DNA from: Chamaecrista fasciculata
Lineage: Eukaryota; Streptophyta; Magnoliopsida; Fabales; Fabaceae
NCBI GenBank assembly: GCA_003254925.1
Contig: QANZ01035990.1
Span: 15,858 to 79,857, forward strand
Length of the DNA: 64,000 nt
Direction of reading: 5' to 3'
Both the position numbers and the translations under genes were made by a program. Below are positions 21,313 through 31,902 of the stretch, in pieces. A model generated the notes under the pieces. It ran no database searches. It was not told the DNA's origin and worked only from the letters and a program-made list of their open reading frames with translations. Position 1 is the stretch's first letter, and every line of letters begins with the position of its first letter.

Positions 21313-22676
21313 TTTACATATGTAAGGTTAACATTTTGTTATAAAATATTTAATATATACATCACTAAATAAAAATTTTATATCATGTAAGAGTCGTGAA
21401 TTATTTTTTTTCATTTTTATTGGTAACTTATTTTTTTAAAAAAAAGAGAAAGAATTGATAATATTAATTCTTGAGAATTTTGAAGAAGATATTTTCTCGA
21501 TGGGATTACAAGAATCTTATATTGATCAATGAATTTAAAGATTATTGATGTACTTGAAACCACTTTGATTATTATCATTATTGATAACTTTATTAAGTTT
21601 TGTTTATAAAAAAATTGTGATTGATAAGTTGCAAGAAGCAAATACAATTTTGTCAAAATTACTTATTATTTTTAAATATTTACCAATGTCAAAATAGTGG
21701 GAGGTAAATGATTTTTGGTATTTGATATTAACATGCAATACTCAAAGAATTAAGTCATATTATGTTTGATAATTTGACTGAGATTTTATTAACTAGAATT
21801 ATGTGAAATATCTAATTATTTTTATATATTATGTTAATGATTTTATGTGTAATGAAGATCTATGAAGTATATCACGTGTGAATGTAACTAGCATATTATA
21901 ATTCAATATCTTCAAAAGGCAAGGAAATCAGTGCAAACATCTTGAAGATGAAGAACAAGACATTTTGAAGATGAAGTGCAATTTTGAGGGGAAGTAACAG
22001 TTGCAAATAATGTACTCTTTTTCCTTCGCTAAGTTTTTGTCCCACTGGGTTTTACTTAGCAAGGTTTTAATGGGGCATATATTTGTAGTGGGAAAAATTA
22101 TGAATAATGTACTCTTTTTCCCTTATTAAGTTTTTATCCCATTGGATTTTTCTTAACGAGGTTTTTAATGAGGCATGTATTCATAATATATGGTCATCCA
22201 AGGGGAAGTGTTATAAACATGCATATATGTGCATGTGATGTGTGGATGACCACATCTATAACAAGTCATTAAGATAAATGGCTATTGGAATCCTTATTCT
22301 CTTGTAACATTTCCTTCATGATACTCTTAAGTTCATGGTGTAACCATTCCCTCATTAGTATGATTTAAGGCATATAGCTTTCCTCACATTATGGTGTCCT
22401 TAATAGCAAGCTTGTAACCTACTCACCTTTCTTTATATCAAGAGTCCTATATAAGGGAAACTTCACTTTGTACACATTGGTGAATGAGTAATGAAATAAT
22501 AAGACTATGAGAGGATGAGTTCTTGAAGAACTACACCCATGAATCATATAGAATAGTTCCTGAAGAACTAAGTCTTTTTGAGGACTAATTTGTGTATCTC
22601 TTTCTCTCTCTTATATCTATCTTTATATCATTGTACTTCATAATTTATTTGGTTTGCAACAATATATATATAAAAT

Positions 22677-22974
22677 GAGTAAACTACTAAATTGATCCTT
22701 GGATTATTGGCTCGCTGACAGATTGGTCCCCAGATTAACGAAATTGACAAATAGGTCCCCGAATTTTACTAACATTACTCATATTGGTCCTTCCGTGAAA
22801 TCTCCGTTAGCCAACTCGCTGACGTGGCCGTTAACTGCTAACGGAGATTTCACGGAAGGACCAATTTGAGTAACGTTAGTAAAATTCGGGGACCTATTTG
22901 TCAATTTTGTTAATCTGGGGACCAATCTGTAGTCAGCGAGCCAATAATCCATGGACCAATTTAGTAATTTTCTC
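22677..22974. mobile_element. MULE-type MITE, GAGTAAACTACTAAATTG family, copy 1
   Basis: 298 bp, almost entirely two inverted arms around a short loop. It is flanked by an exact 10-bp duplication TATATAAAAT (22667-22676, 22975-22984). The arms contain spaced GGTCCCC motifs. It landed right after the Copia 3' LTR. Confidence 0.9.
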
Positions 22975-22984
22975 TATATAAAAT

Positions 22985-24003
22985 ATAGGTGAAAGTTTCA
23001 GTGCCTTGATACAAAATGTTCTCAGGTAATTAGAATGAACGATTGAGATTTGAGTCTCAACATGGTTTCACTTGACACCATATTAGTTGGATTTCAATCT
23101 CTAAATGCCCGTTTGGCTCCTTTTTTTTTCTCCCCCCTCAGATTGTGAAAATAAAGAATTTGGCCCGAATATCATTTTGATCTTATGAAACTGGATCAGA
23201 TTTTATTTTAATTCATTATGTTTCACTATGATTATGATCTTTTAATTTTTATAGACCTTTAAAACAACTCTAGAACAAAAATGATCCTTGTGATTTGGTC
23301 TATCTACATGATGGTATTTTGCTGTTCAAAAAGTTACAAATTGAGAAATGTGTTTGCGCCATTAACACATTAAGGCTCTGCTATAAAAAAAATAACTAAA
23401 GATGAAAGGTGGAAATTACATTTTTGCCAACAAACGAGGTCAAATTTTACTTATTTGACCATGAAATGAGCGACATACTTTGGTGATTAATTTGACCTCG
23501 TTTGTTGACAACTCCAACTAGATAGAGAAAATACTCTTTAAAAGTAATACGTAACTCTAGGCTCGTCAAATTCAAAATTGAAATGAGAGAAATATGACCA
23601 CATTCAATAGTATGGGATCAAAATGAAACATTTTGTCAATATTTGGGACCAATTTAAAATTTTTGAAATATTAAAGACAAGAAATGACATTAAAACATAT
23701 ATTTAGGACCAAAATAACCCTCGACCAACATTAAAATACTAAATTTTATCACTAGACTCCACTTAGTTGAATGAGTGTTGTACCATCTTAAATACCAAAA
23801 GAACAAAAAAAACATGCGTAAAATTTGTTCCATGGAAGGCTATGGCTGTTCAGTGAATGAGAAAAGAAAAATGATAACAAGGAGAGCTCAAGTTTTTTTT
23901 TTTTTTAAAGTTCTAGTTCTTGATACTTCAATTGTATTTTGAAATCTATGTATGTTTGAAAAAATAAAAATGTATATCATTTTAAAATAAAAATATAAAT
24001 ATC
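22985..24003. other. Intergenic, mostly a repeat shared with 63030-63366
   Basis: About 23130-23735, reverse-complemented, aligns with 63030-63366 (TTTCATTTTGATCC, TTGAAT, TTCTCTCATTTCAA, TCAGCAAACAAAGTCAAATT-type blocks). It contains an inverted repeat, CAACAAACGAGGTCAAATT at 23439-23457 and its inverse at 23490-23508. It is probably a foldback DNA element; ends not defined. Confidence 0.55.
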
Positions 24004-24310
24004 GAGTAAACTACTAAATTGGTCCCTGAATTATTGACTCGCTAACAGATTGGTCCCCGAATTTAGGAAATTGACAAATAGATCTCCGAATTTTTCTAAC
24101 GAGTCAAATAGGTCCTCGAATTTTTCTAACATTTGTCAAATAGGTCCTTCTGTGCATGTTATTCGGGGACCTATTTGACTAACGTTAAAAAAATTCGAGG
24201 ACCTATTTGACTCGTTAGAAAAATTCGGGGACCTATTTGTCAATTTTCTAAATTCGGGGACCAATCTGTCAGCAAGCCAATAATCCAGGGACCAATTTGG
24301 TAGTTTACAC
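24004..24310. mobile_element. MULE-type MITE, GAGTAAACTACTAAATTG family, copy 2
   Basis: Ends GAGTAAACTACTAAATTGGT and, inverted, GTGTAAACTACCAAATTGGT. Exact 10-bp duplication TATAAATATC (23994-24003, 24311-24320). Arms carry repeated AATAGGTCCTCGAATTTTTC units. Confidence 0.9.
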
Positions 24311-24334
24311 TATAAATATCAAACCAATTAAAAA

Positions 24335-26745
24335 AAGAATCCATGACTATGAGCAAGTTAAAACAAGAGTGAGATCCACATGCAAAGAGGGCCAATTCAA
24401 TTTGGATGTCAGTGAAGTAGGGACCATACCCTAATTGCAACTTGCAGGCAAATAAGTGGGCCAAATTTATTGTACCTCACATTAATTTTAGCTTTAATTG
24501 TTTTTACCTGTTACGCGTTTTGAATGTATAAACCATATGCACAAAAACCCAAAAAACAGAGTTTGGTATAAACTATAAAGGCTTGCCTGAAGCTATTGCA
24601 AAACTTTGACAGTTTGACCAAAATCATAAACGAAGAAGCTATTGCAATTTGGAAAGGATGACAGCAATGTTTTTAGAATCGGATTATTCATCATTTCAAG
24701 TAAAAATGTCATAACTAAAACATGAAGTGACTAAACCATTTAACTTACCACTTACCAGGTTCTTAATTGATTTGATGATTCTTGACTGATTTATTCTTTT
24801 AATCAAATGGTCCAAAGATTTTTCTAGACAGATTAAACACTGATTCTCTATTCAATTGGTTGAATCTGCCGACTCAGTCTATGAATGAGAGTCATTATCT
24901 TCTACATAAGTTTTATTTAATGGTTTAAATGCAATTTAGCTCATAAAAGTTAATTTAAAACCCATCAAACTTTAAGTATTGTGCAACTTATTAAATAGCA
25001 TTTGCAGGGTAGGTTTATGTTGAACATAATTTGGAGGATATTAATAAATTGAACAGATAGTATGACAAATATCAACAACATTGAATTGTAAACAAATGCC
25101 ATTAGAATTTTTGATTTAAATGCTAATGAAGTGAAGATGTTTATTTATTTATTTATTCATTCATTCTCTTATAAATGGTTCTCACTGACTTGCACTTATG
25201 GCTTCCTTTATTTGAGGGACCAAAATTAGCAATAGAGACTAGTTGAAATTTCCTTTCTGGTTTCTATATAGCTTAAGAATAGGAGCAGAGAAAAGGACCA
25301 AAGACTGTATTATTTATTTCTAACCTAATAATTTCTTGCTATCTAAAGGAACCAGACTATGACCCTTTAAGAGTGTTTAAGCCCTGTTTGCCTAAAAGCA
25401 AGGTTATTAAAATCGGACCGAACATTGAACCGGTTGAAGGAGGGGTTCAAGATTCAATGGTTCAACCGGAGTCAGATCGTTTTTAAATTAATTAATTAAT
25501 AAATAATATAAACCAATAAAATAATAAATTACTAATTAGGGTAAATTTCACTTTGGTACCCTGTTTTATAGACCAATTCCACTTTGATACCATGTTCTTT
25601 CAAAAGTGACACTTTGGTACCCTGTTCTTTCAAAAGTGACATTTTGGTACCCTGTTCTTTGGACCAAGTGACACTTTGGTACCCTGTCCTTTCACTATTT
25701 GTTACCCTATTCTATCTTTTTTAGGGTAACAAATAGTGAAAGAACAGGGTACCAAAGTGTCACTTGGTCCAAAGAACAGGGTACCAAAATGATATTTTTG
25801 AAAAAACAGGGTACCAAAGTATCACTTTTAAAAGAACAGGGTACCAAAGTGAAATTGGTCCATAGAACAGAGTACTAAAGTGGAATTTACCCTACTAATT
25901 ATAATTAAGAAAAATTTTATATATAATAAAATTAAAATTTAACATGTCATAATTAAGTTAATAAAGAGTCATTATAATATAAATATAGAACATTACAATA
26001 AGTTCAAGAGGATTGACTTGGGTCCTATGTGTCTATCACTTGAGATTATTGATATATTATACTATATTCATTCATTCATTTATTAATTGCTTTCTTATAA
26101 CAATCAACAAAAGTTATATTTAATTAGTGAGACTAGTTTTCTACCAAATGATAAATTCATGTTCAAATTATGTTTGCCAATACTTTAAATAAGATTATCT
26201 CGTACCTTGAAACAAAAACAGAAATCTTATACTTTGCAAAATTTCAAGTACTAACTACTCTCAAAAGGCAGATTTTGGAGTATCAATTATCATCAATCAC
26301 ATTATTAATTCGACTACGTACTTGAAGTATTTCTTTCAAATTAAAATGACTGCCATTGTATATTTAAATTTTCTCATTTTCTCTTATGTTTTTCTTCTTT
26401 TCAAATCATGAATTGTTACTTAGAAAGCGAATGGAAAAAGGTTGCTAGAAATGATCAAGCTGCATTTCACGTAGTATAGCTGCTAATTCACACAATCATA
26501 GCACCAAATCAATTAACCAATTGTTTAGTTTAATCAAGCATGCATTTACAATAAATAAAGAAACCACAATTCTATATCTCATAGTAAAGAATCATTATCC
26601 AAAATCTTCTTTAAACCATATGGATATTCAGCATCATCACTTTAATTCTTAACCTCTTGCACCAAGAAAGAACATGGATTCTATCACGTGCATGCCTAGA
26701 CCCATATGCACGTGATGTCCCATCTTTTCACGTTCCATCACTTTT
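24335..26745. repeat. Segmental duplication, copy 2, next to DRT100
   Basis: It aligns with 16581-18730. Relative to copy 1 it lacks the SINE and carries an insert at about 25402-26000 (GGTTATTAAAATCGGACCG-type repeat plus the MULE at 25539). Its right end passes into the 3' flank of DRT100. The copies look fairly recent, since most differences are small indels. Confidence 0.85.
25539..25892. mobile_element. MULE-type MITE, GGGTAAATTTCACTTTGG family
   Basis: 354 bp, built of inverted arms with four to five GGTACCCTGTTCTTT repeats each. Exact 9-bp target duplication TACTAATTA (25530-25538, 25893-25901). Absent from copy 1 of the segmental duplication. Confidence 0.9.
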
Positions 26746-26870
26746 ATATTTATATCACTACATATATTACATTACTCATCACACAAGATTTTTTTTTTTT
26801 TTTAAAAACTTCATAGAATAAATTAATCAAGGATGACCCGAATTTTTACCGGTTCGGTTCGGTTCGGTCA

Positions 26871-27968
26871 TCAACAAATCTTCAACGGGTTTCCACAGAG
26901 GCAGTCATTGTTAGCAAACGACGAAGCTTCAAGGTGATCAAATGGTGAGCCGACCGGAATTGAACCGCAAAGATGGTTGTGGCTCAGATCCAAGTGTCCA
27001 ATATATTTAGCCGATGATAACGAACCGGGAATCTGACCCTTCAATTTGTTATACGATAAATCTAAAACCATAAAATATGAAGTTGACCCGAAAACATTAG
27101 GGATTTCTCCTTCCAAACCGTTTCGGCTCAAGTTCAAAATACCCATACCCGGGTTACTTAAAAGAGCCGGAGGTATTTGACCCGAAAGTGTGTTACTGTC
27201 TACATTTAGGGTAGACAAAACCGGCATTCTTCCGAGTTGGTTCGGAATCCAACCGGAAAGCCGGTTCATCGACAGATCCAAGTCGGCGAGGCGGTTTATC
27301 GCAGTAATCGACTCGGGAATCGAACCGGTGAGGTGGTTCCGGCTGAGCAAAGCGCGGCTGAGCATGGAGAGTTTTCCGATATCGGCCGGAATCTCGCCGG
27401 CGAGCTGGTTGTTACTAAGATCGAGATGCTTAAGTCCGGCGAGATTCACGATCGACGCCGGAATCCTCCCGGAGATGGCATTGTCGGCGAGATTCAAGAC
27501 GGTGAGCCGCTGTAAATTTCCGATTCCGGCCGGAATCTCGCCGGTGAGGCGGTTTCCGATGAGGTCGAGGACGCGGAGAGACGAAAGAGAGGTACTAATG
27601 CAGGACGGAATCTCGCCGGAGATCGCTTTCCAGTCGGCGATTACGAGACTGGCGAGGTGGTCAAGGTTGCAAATCGCCGGCGAAATTTCGCCGGTCATGT
27701 AGCCGGAGCGGCCGGATTTCTCGAAAATTGGATCCTCCGATTCGCCGCGGAGGTTGATGTCGGCGACGCGGCCGGTGGCGGGGTCGCAACTAACGCCGTA
27801 CCAGTTGACGCAACAGTCGCTGCCCGTCCATGAATTGAAGATGCCCAAATATGGTTCGGTCAGTGCGGACTTGAAGGATAAGAGTGCTGCCCGGTCTGAC
27901 GGCGGGCAGGAGTTAACGGAGGAAGAAACGGCGACAAACAGAGTTAGTAAAAGTAGAAAGAAACCCAT
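26871..27968 (-). CDS. DRT100: DRT100-like extracellular leucine-rich-repeat protein
   Basis: Intronless, 365 residues, close to the usual length of about 370. Residues 1-20 form a hydrophobic signal peptide ending near SVNSCPP. An LRRNT_2 cap follows (DRAALLSFKSAL, WTGSDCCVNWYGVSC; paired Cys). The family-typical block RVADINLRGESEDPIFEKSG leads into about ten plant-type LRRs (LxxLxLxxNxLxGxIPxxIG) and a C-terminal Cys cap (CLCGNPLKIC). It has no transmembrane or kinase segment, so the protein should be secreted to the apoplast. The family includes Arabidopsis DRT100, named from a bacterial DNA-damage complementation screen, and is related to FLOR1 and polygalacturonase-inhibiting proteins; the true ligand is unknown. 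The start is the ATG at 27966-27968, with a TATA box at 28112-28118. The frame is intact and the gene looks functional. Confidence 0.95.
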   Translation of the reverse strand: MGFFLLLLTLFVAVSSSVNSCPPSDRAALLSFKSALTEPYLGIFNSWTGSDCCVNWYGVSCDPATGRVADINLRGESEDPIFEKSGRSGYMTGEISPAICNLDHLASLVIADWKAISGEIPSCISTSLSSLRVLDLIGNRLTGEIPAGIGNLQRLTVLNLADNAISGRIPASIVNLAGLKHLDLSNNQLAGEIPADIGKLSMLSRALLSRNHLTGSIPESITAINRLADLDLSMNRLSGWIPNQLGRMPVLSTLNVDSNTLSGQIPPALLSNPGMGILNLSRNGLEGEIPNVFGSTSYFMVLDLSYNKLKGQIPGSLSSAKYIGHLDLSHNHLCGSIPVGSPFDHLEASSFANNDCLCGNPLKIC

Positions 27969-28028
27969 TAGTATTAGTTTCTCTCTCTAGAATCAGTAAG
28001 AGGAGTAGAGAGACAAAACACAGAGTGA

Positions 28029-28055
28029 GTGGTAATGGTAATGGTAATGGTATTC
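28029..28055 (-). repeat. (ATTACC)n microsatellite in the DRT100 leader
   Basis: GGTAAT is repeated about four times on the plus strand, between the TATA box and the start codon, so it should lie in the 5' untranslated region of DRT100. Confidence 0.7.
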
Positions 28056-28111
28056 TATTTTCTGAGTGAGAAATATTTGTGTATGTAATGTAAGCAAAAG
28101 ACTGTGTAAGG

Positions 28112-28118
28112 TTATATA
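28112..28118 (-). promoter_or_regulatory. TATA box of DRT100
   Basis: TATATAA on the minus strand, about 145 bp upstream of the ATG, preceded by an ACGT core (ACACGTATATAACC). This leaves a leader of roughly 110 nt. Confidence 0.55.
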
Positions 28119-28634
28119 CGTGTTTAGAGACCAAAATGCCCTTTGCATTTGAAACTTATTACAGTATAGTATCTTGGTGCATTTGCACATGCCACATGCA
28201 ACTGCTCAAACTGGTGGGGTTTGGGATAATAATAATAATGCACAAACAAAACAAAATAGGATTTGATGATGATCAAATTTGATGAGACAATTATTGTTTT
28301 TCAAAATATTATGCAATAATATCATCGATCATGAAATGCTTTTTTTCAAGTTAGTTTTTTTGGTATATATGCCGAGTTAAAAAGAATAAAATTAATATCT
28401 TAATGGTGTTGACGTGAAAAAGTTAATGATTTTATAAAGTCAAGATTCAATAATTGTTTGGGATATAAGTATGTAATGAAATGATGATTTCATATAATGA
28501 TAATGAGAAAATTATCTAATGAAAATGGAATGTAAAATGGTGTTTGGATTGTTTGAGATGTAATGAAAAAAGTAAGGTGTGAAATTATATAAAAGGATAT
28601 GTAATGGTTGTGGTTGGTTAAAATAATATTTTTG

Positions 28635-28897
28635 TAAGGATAAGTCTATAATGCAAAGTTTGATTCTTGACATGTGATACAATGGGTCATGAGCCAATAA
28701 AAGAATGACACGTGAAAGAGTTAGTTGTATATAAGTAGTGGTGTGACTTCATATATAGTTATGATTGGTTAAAAAAATTATTATTTTTTATTATTTTTCA
28801 GCATTAAATTATATCAATGGCTATAATTATGCCACATCAGCATTTGCATCTCATGTCAAGAATCAAACTTTACTTCTTAGACTAACCCTTTTTGTAA
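28635..28897. mobile_element. MITE with AAAGTTTGATTCTTGACATG arms
   Basis: Left arm AGTCTATAATGCAAAGTTTG continuing into ATTCTTGACATG (28645-28677), and its inverse at 28853-28885. The interior is short and AT-rich. Target duplication unclear. Confidence 0.65.
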
Positions 28898-29265
28898 TGA
28901 GTTTGTAATTGAAAAACAAATAAGTCTATTATACTGTAGCTTAAGTTATGTATTAAAAATGGAGTTAATAAATTTGTATTGAGTAATCAAATTCCCAAAC
29001 ACACACATAGACTTCATCCAATATCTATTAAAAAATTATAATAAGTTAATGATCTTACCTTAGTTGTAAATGCAGGTTGATGATATGTTGGAGGTAAGAT
29101 TCACAAGATGATCCTTTGAAGTTAAATAAAAAAATGTTTTAAGAGAATGAGAAATGTGTACCACATCATCATTTTAAGACTTGAGAGATGGGGGCCTCTA
29201 TAGTTGGAGAGAGTTGGTCAATCACTACGCAGGACATACTCTTGAAATATTTGGGATAAAAATCT

Positions 29266-30438
29266 TGCTAAATTCTTATTTTGGTATTTTAATTATTTTT
29301 CGTTTCGTTTTGGTCCCTCAGTTTTCCAAAATTTTCCAATGTTATTCCCTCAACATTTTTCATCCAAATTTCTCGTTAAAAAAGGGAAAACTAACTTTAA
29401 CCTTCCAAAAGTTTTATTATTTTTCATTAAAGTCTTTTTTTCTTTTATAATAGGATCAAAACGTAAGAAAAATAAAGAAACGAAGAGTTAAATTGATTTC
29501 ACACTGAATTGAAAAAAAACGCAACAACCATCGTTATTTCTTCTTCTTCATTCTACCCCCCATCAACATCATCTTCTTCTTCTACCCACCACCACCACCA
29601 CCACCATCATCATCTCTTCTTTTACCACCACCAGCACCATCATCTCTTCTTCTTCTTTTTCTTTGAAATTCCCGACGACCGTAATCTTCTCTAGCGAACT
29701 TCTGGCGACTTTGTAATTTTCCGGCAATTTCCAGTGAGATACACGGCACGACGCCTCCGACGATTGAGGAAACTCCTTGCCTAAGAATTTTTGGCCTTAT
29801 GAGTTCAGTTCAATGGTAGCCTCAATTTTTCGAAAAAAAAATGACAAAAAATATTGTCTTCGGAGGTGGCAGAGACTCCGACGAACTTCCCGGCGATTAT
29901 AATTTTTCGAAAACTTCGTCGGAGTCAGTGCCACCTCCATAAATCATATTTTTCTCTTTGTTTTGCAAAATTGAGGCTGTCAATGAACTTAGAAGGGCAA
30001 AAAACCTTGGGCAAGTAGTTTCCTCAATCAAAGGTGCCGCCATGTATTTCGTCGAAAAATTACACATTCGCTGAAAGTTCACCGGAGAAGAAGAAGATGA
30101 TGATGATGTGAGGTAGAATGAAGAAGAAGAAATAACGCTTGGTGCTGCGTTTTTTTTTTTCAATTTTAGTGTGAAATCAATTTAACCTCTCATTTCTTTT
30201 TTTTCTTTATGTTTTGATCCTATTATAAAAAGAAAAGGACTTTAATGCAAAATAATAAAACTTTTGGGAGGTTAAAGTTAGTTTTCCCTTTTTTTAACGA
30301 AAAATTTGGAGGTAAAAGGTTGAGGGATTAACGATATTAAGTTTTGGAAAACTGAGGGACCAAAACAGAACGAAAAATAATTGAGGGACCAATTTGAAAC
30401 ATTGAACAAAATTAAGGGACCAAAATAGAACTTTGGCC
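29266..30438. mobile_element. Foldback element, GGCCAAAGTTCTATTTTGG family
   Basis: Arms of about 270 bp are inverted (29266-29535 versus 30140-30438), each with GTTTTGGTCCCTCAGTTTT and TTATAATAGGATCAAAACG-type blocks. The centre has CTTCTT, CACCAC and TCATCAT tracts and GC-rich sequence (CCGACGA, CCGGCAA) that looks like decayed captured gene sequence, but I cannot name it. The same arm motifs (GGTCCTATGATAAAAAGAAAGGAC, GAGGGACCAAAATAAAACTTTGGCC) occur at 15660-15880 inside the Pack-MULE-like element. Confidence 0.65.
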
Positions 30439-30521
30439 AAAATCTTAAAAATCTCAAGATGCATATTGCATACCAGAAGTAAAATTGACTATTAGAGACT
30501 GTTGTATGCAGGTTGGTAGTT

Positions 30522-30772
30522 TTTTTTTTTTTGGTAAAAACTGATTCAATTAACACAAAGGAGGAGCAACAAAGAAGTTCATGGTAACAGTACAGTCATA
30601 TCCAAGTAGAACCAACCAGAGAGCAAGAAGTCTAAAAACATTACAAAAACAAACAAAGAAAATGAACTAAGACAAAACACAACTGCAGCTTCATCCAACT
30701 CCTTTCTTCCTTGGAAATTTTCTCCCAGCAAGGTCACTTCCATAAGCCAAAACCAGAAAAGGTGGAACATCC
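30522..30772 (-). mobile_element. 5'-truncated L1-like retroposon
   Basis: The 251-bp insertion starts with poly(T), so it is minus-oriented, and is flanked by a 17-bp duplication starting TATGCAGGTTGGTAG (30505-30521, 30773-30789). The sense strand ends TTAATTGAATCAGTTTTTAC plus poly(A), as plant L1 3' ends often do. A processed host transcript cannot be excluded. Confidence 0.75.
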
Positions 30773-31407
30773 TATGCAGGTTGGTAGTTGTTCATTAATT
30801 GAAGAGAGCAATCTAAATATATCACTAGTCCCTTCGACATGATAAATCTTAGAGAAGACTACTTGGTGACAACCATTGAAATGACGATCAACACAAATAT
30901 ATATTTTTAAAAAAATTTATAATAGAAATATTTGAAATTCAATGATACTATTATTATGATTATCACACAGGAAATACAAAACTGTATGGTTAGAGGGCTT
31001 TAATATTTACAAAAAAGCTTTAATATCTTTTTTTCTTTTTGTGTTAGCAAAATCTTTTTGATTGACCAACAAAATATGTTAACACCACATGCTAGACAAA
31101 GGTTTTGGTAGAATATTAATAATATGATTACACTTAACTTAAATTTCTTAAATAAGGAGGAAAATTTGAAAGAAACAAATTGAAAACTCATAATTTCATG
31201 AAGTATAAATAAAAATATATAAATATGTCTTATCTAACCTTGATGATGTACATTATTAATTCTTGGGAAAATTATATTTTAGTACCATTTAGCTAGTTTA
31301 AAAGTTGTTAAATTGATAGTTTGTGCTTGACGTTGTTAGCAAAAAACAAAAAAAAACCTTGTGCTTTCATTTATGATGGAATCTTAATGTTAAATATTAA
31401 TGGAATG

Positions 31408-31891
31408 ATACATAGAAAGAGAAGCTGAAATCCTAGCCGCCAAAAAATCTATCTCTCACATGAGATTCGAGTTCCCTTTTAAATCCCTCATCGTGAAGGA
31501 TCACCTCTCTCTTTCATGAGAGATTTCATCCTATTTCTTACTAGGGTTATTGATGACGCTCTTTTCTGTGTGTCTTCTGCAGCAGTGCTTTTCAAGTTTA
31601 GGTGGTTTTTGGCGGTTTTTCTTCCCAGATCTATTTGTTCTTTGCTTGTGTCCGTGTGTTTTCTACAGCGGGTTTTGTGGCGTTGGCGTTTTAGATATGG
31701 TCTGGTCTGGTTTTTTTTTTGTTTTCATTTTTTTAGATGGTTGTAGTTTTAGTTGGATCCCTAGATCCGTTAACTTGACAGTTGATTGCCTTGTCAATTT
31801 GTCTAGCACGAAGATGAGTCCTCTTGGATGGATTGCAAACCCCCCACCTTCGTCATTTGAATGAATTATGTTTCAGGTAAAAAAAAATTTT
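31408..31891 (+). mobile_element. SINE-like retroposon, copy A
   Basis: 484 bp with an A-rich tail and an 11-bp target duplication TTAATGGAATG (31397-31407, 31892-31902). It shares with 54726-55357 the order AGCCGCC near the 5' end, then AAATCCCTCATCGTGAAGG, CTCTTTCATGAGAG, TTAGATGGTTGTAGTTTTAG, CCCCCCACCTTCGT, and ATGAATTATGTTTCA at the 3' end. It has no reverse transcriptase. Confidence 0.8.
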
Positions 31892-31902
31892 TTAATGGAA
31901 TG

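Larger units (their letters stand above)
19603..22661 (+). mobile_element. Ty1/Copia retrotransposon, degraded
   Basis: The 3' LTR is 22209-22661 (TGTTATAAAC...TTTGCAACA, 453 bp), preceded by a polypurine tract (CCAAGGGGAAG) and the Copia-type TTATCCCATTGG/GTTTTTAATGAGGC leader. The 5' LTR begins at about 19603, in the same orientation, and is interrupted by a Stowaway MITE and the N-gap. Flanks are (AT)n, compatible with an ATATA duplication. Internal sequence shows only short pol remnants, including an FEMPEAY-type RT motif inside a tandem array. The two LTRs differ clearly, so the insertion is old. It is a fossil with many breaks. Confidence 0.8.

Noticed and set aside
27190-27702. 170-codon open frame opposite DRT100
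   Set aside because: Antisense shadow of the GC-rich LRR-coding sequence.
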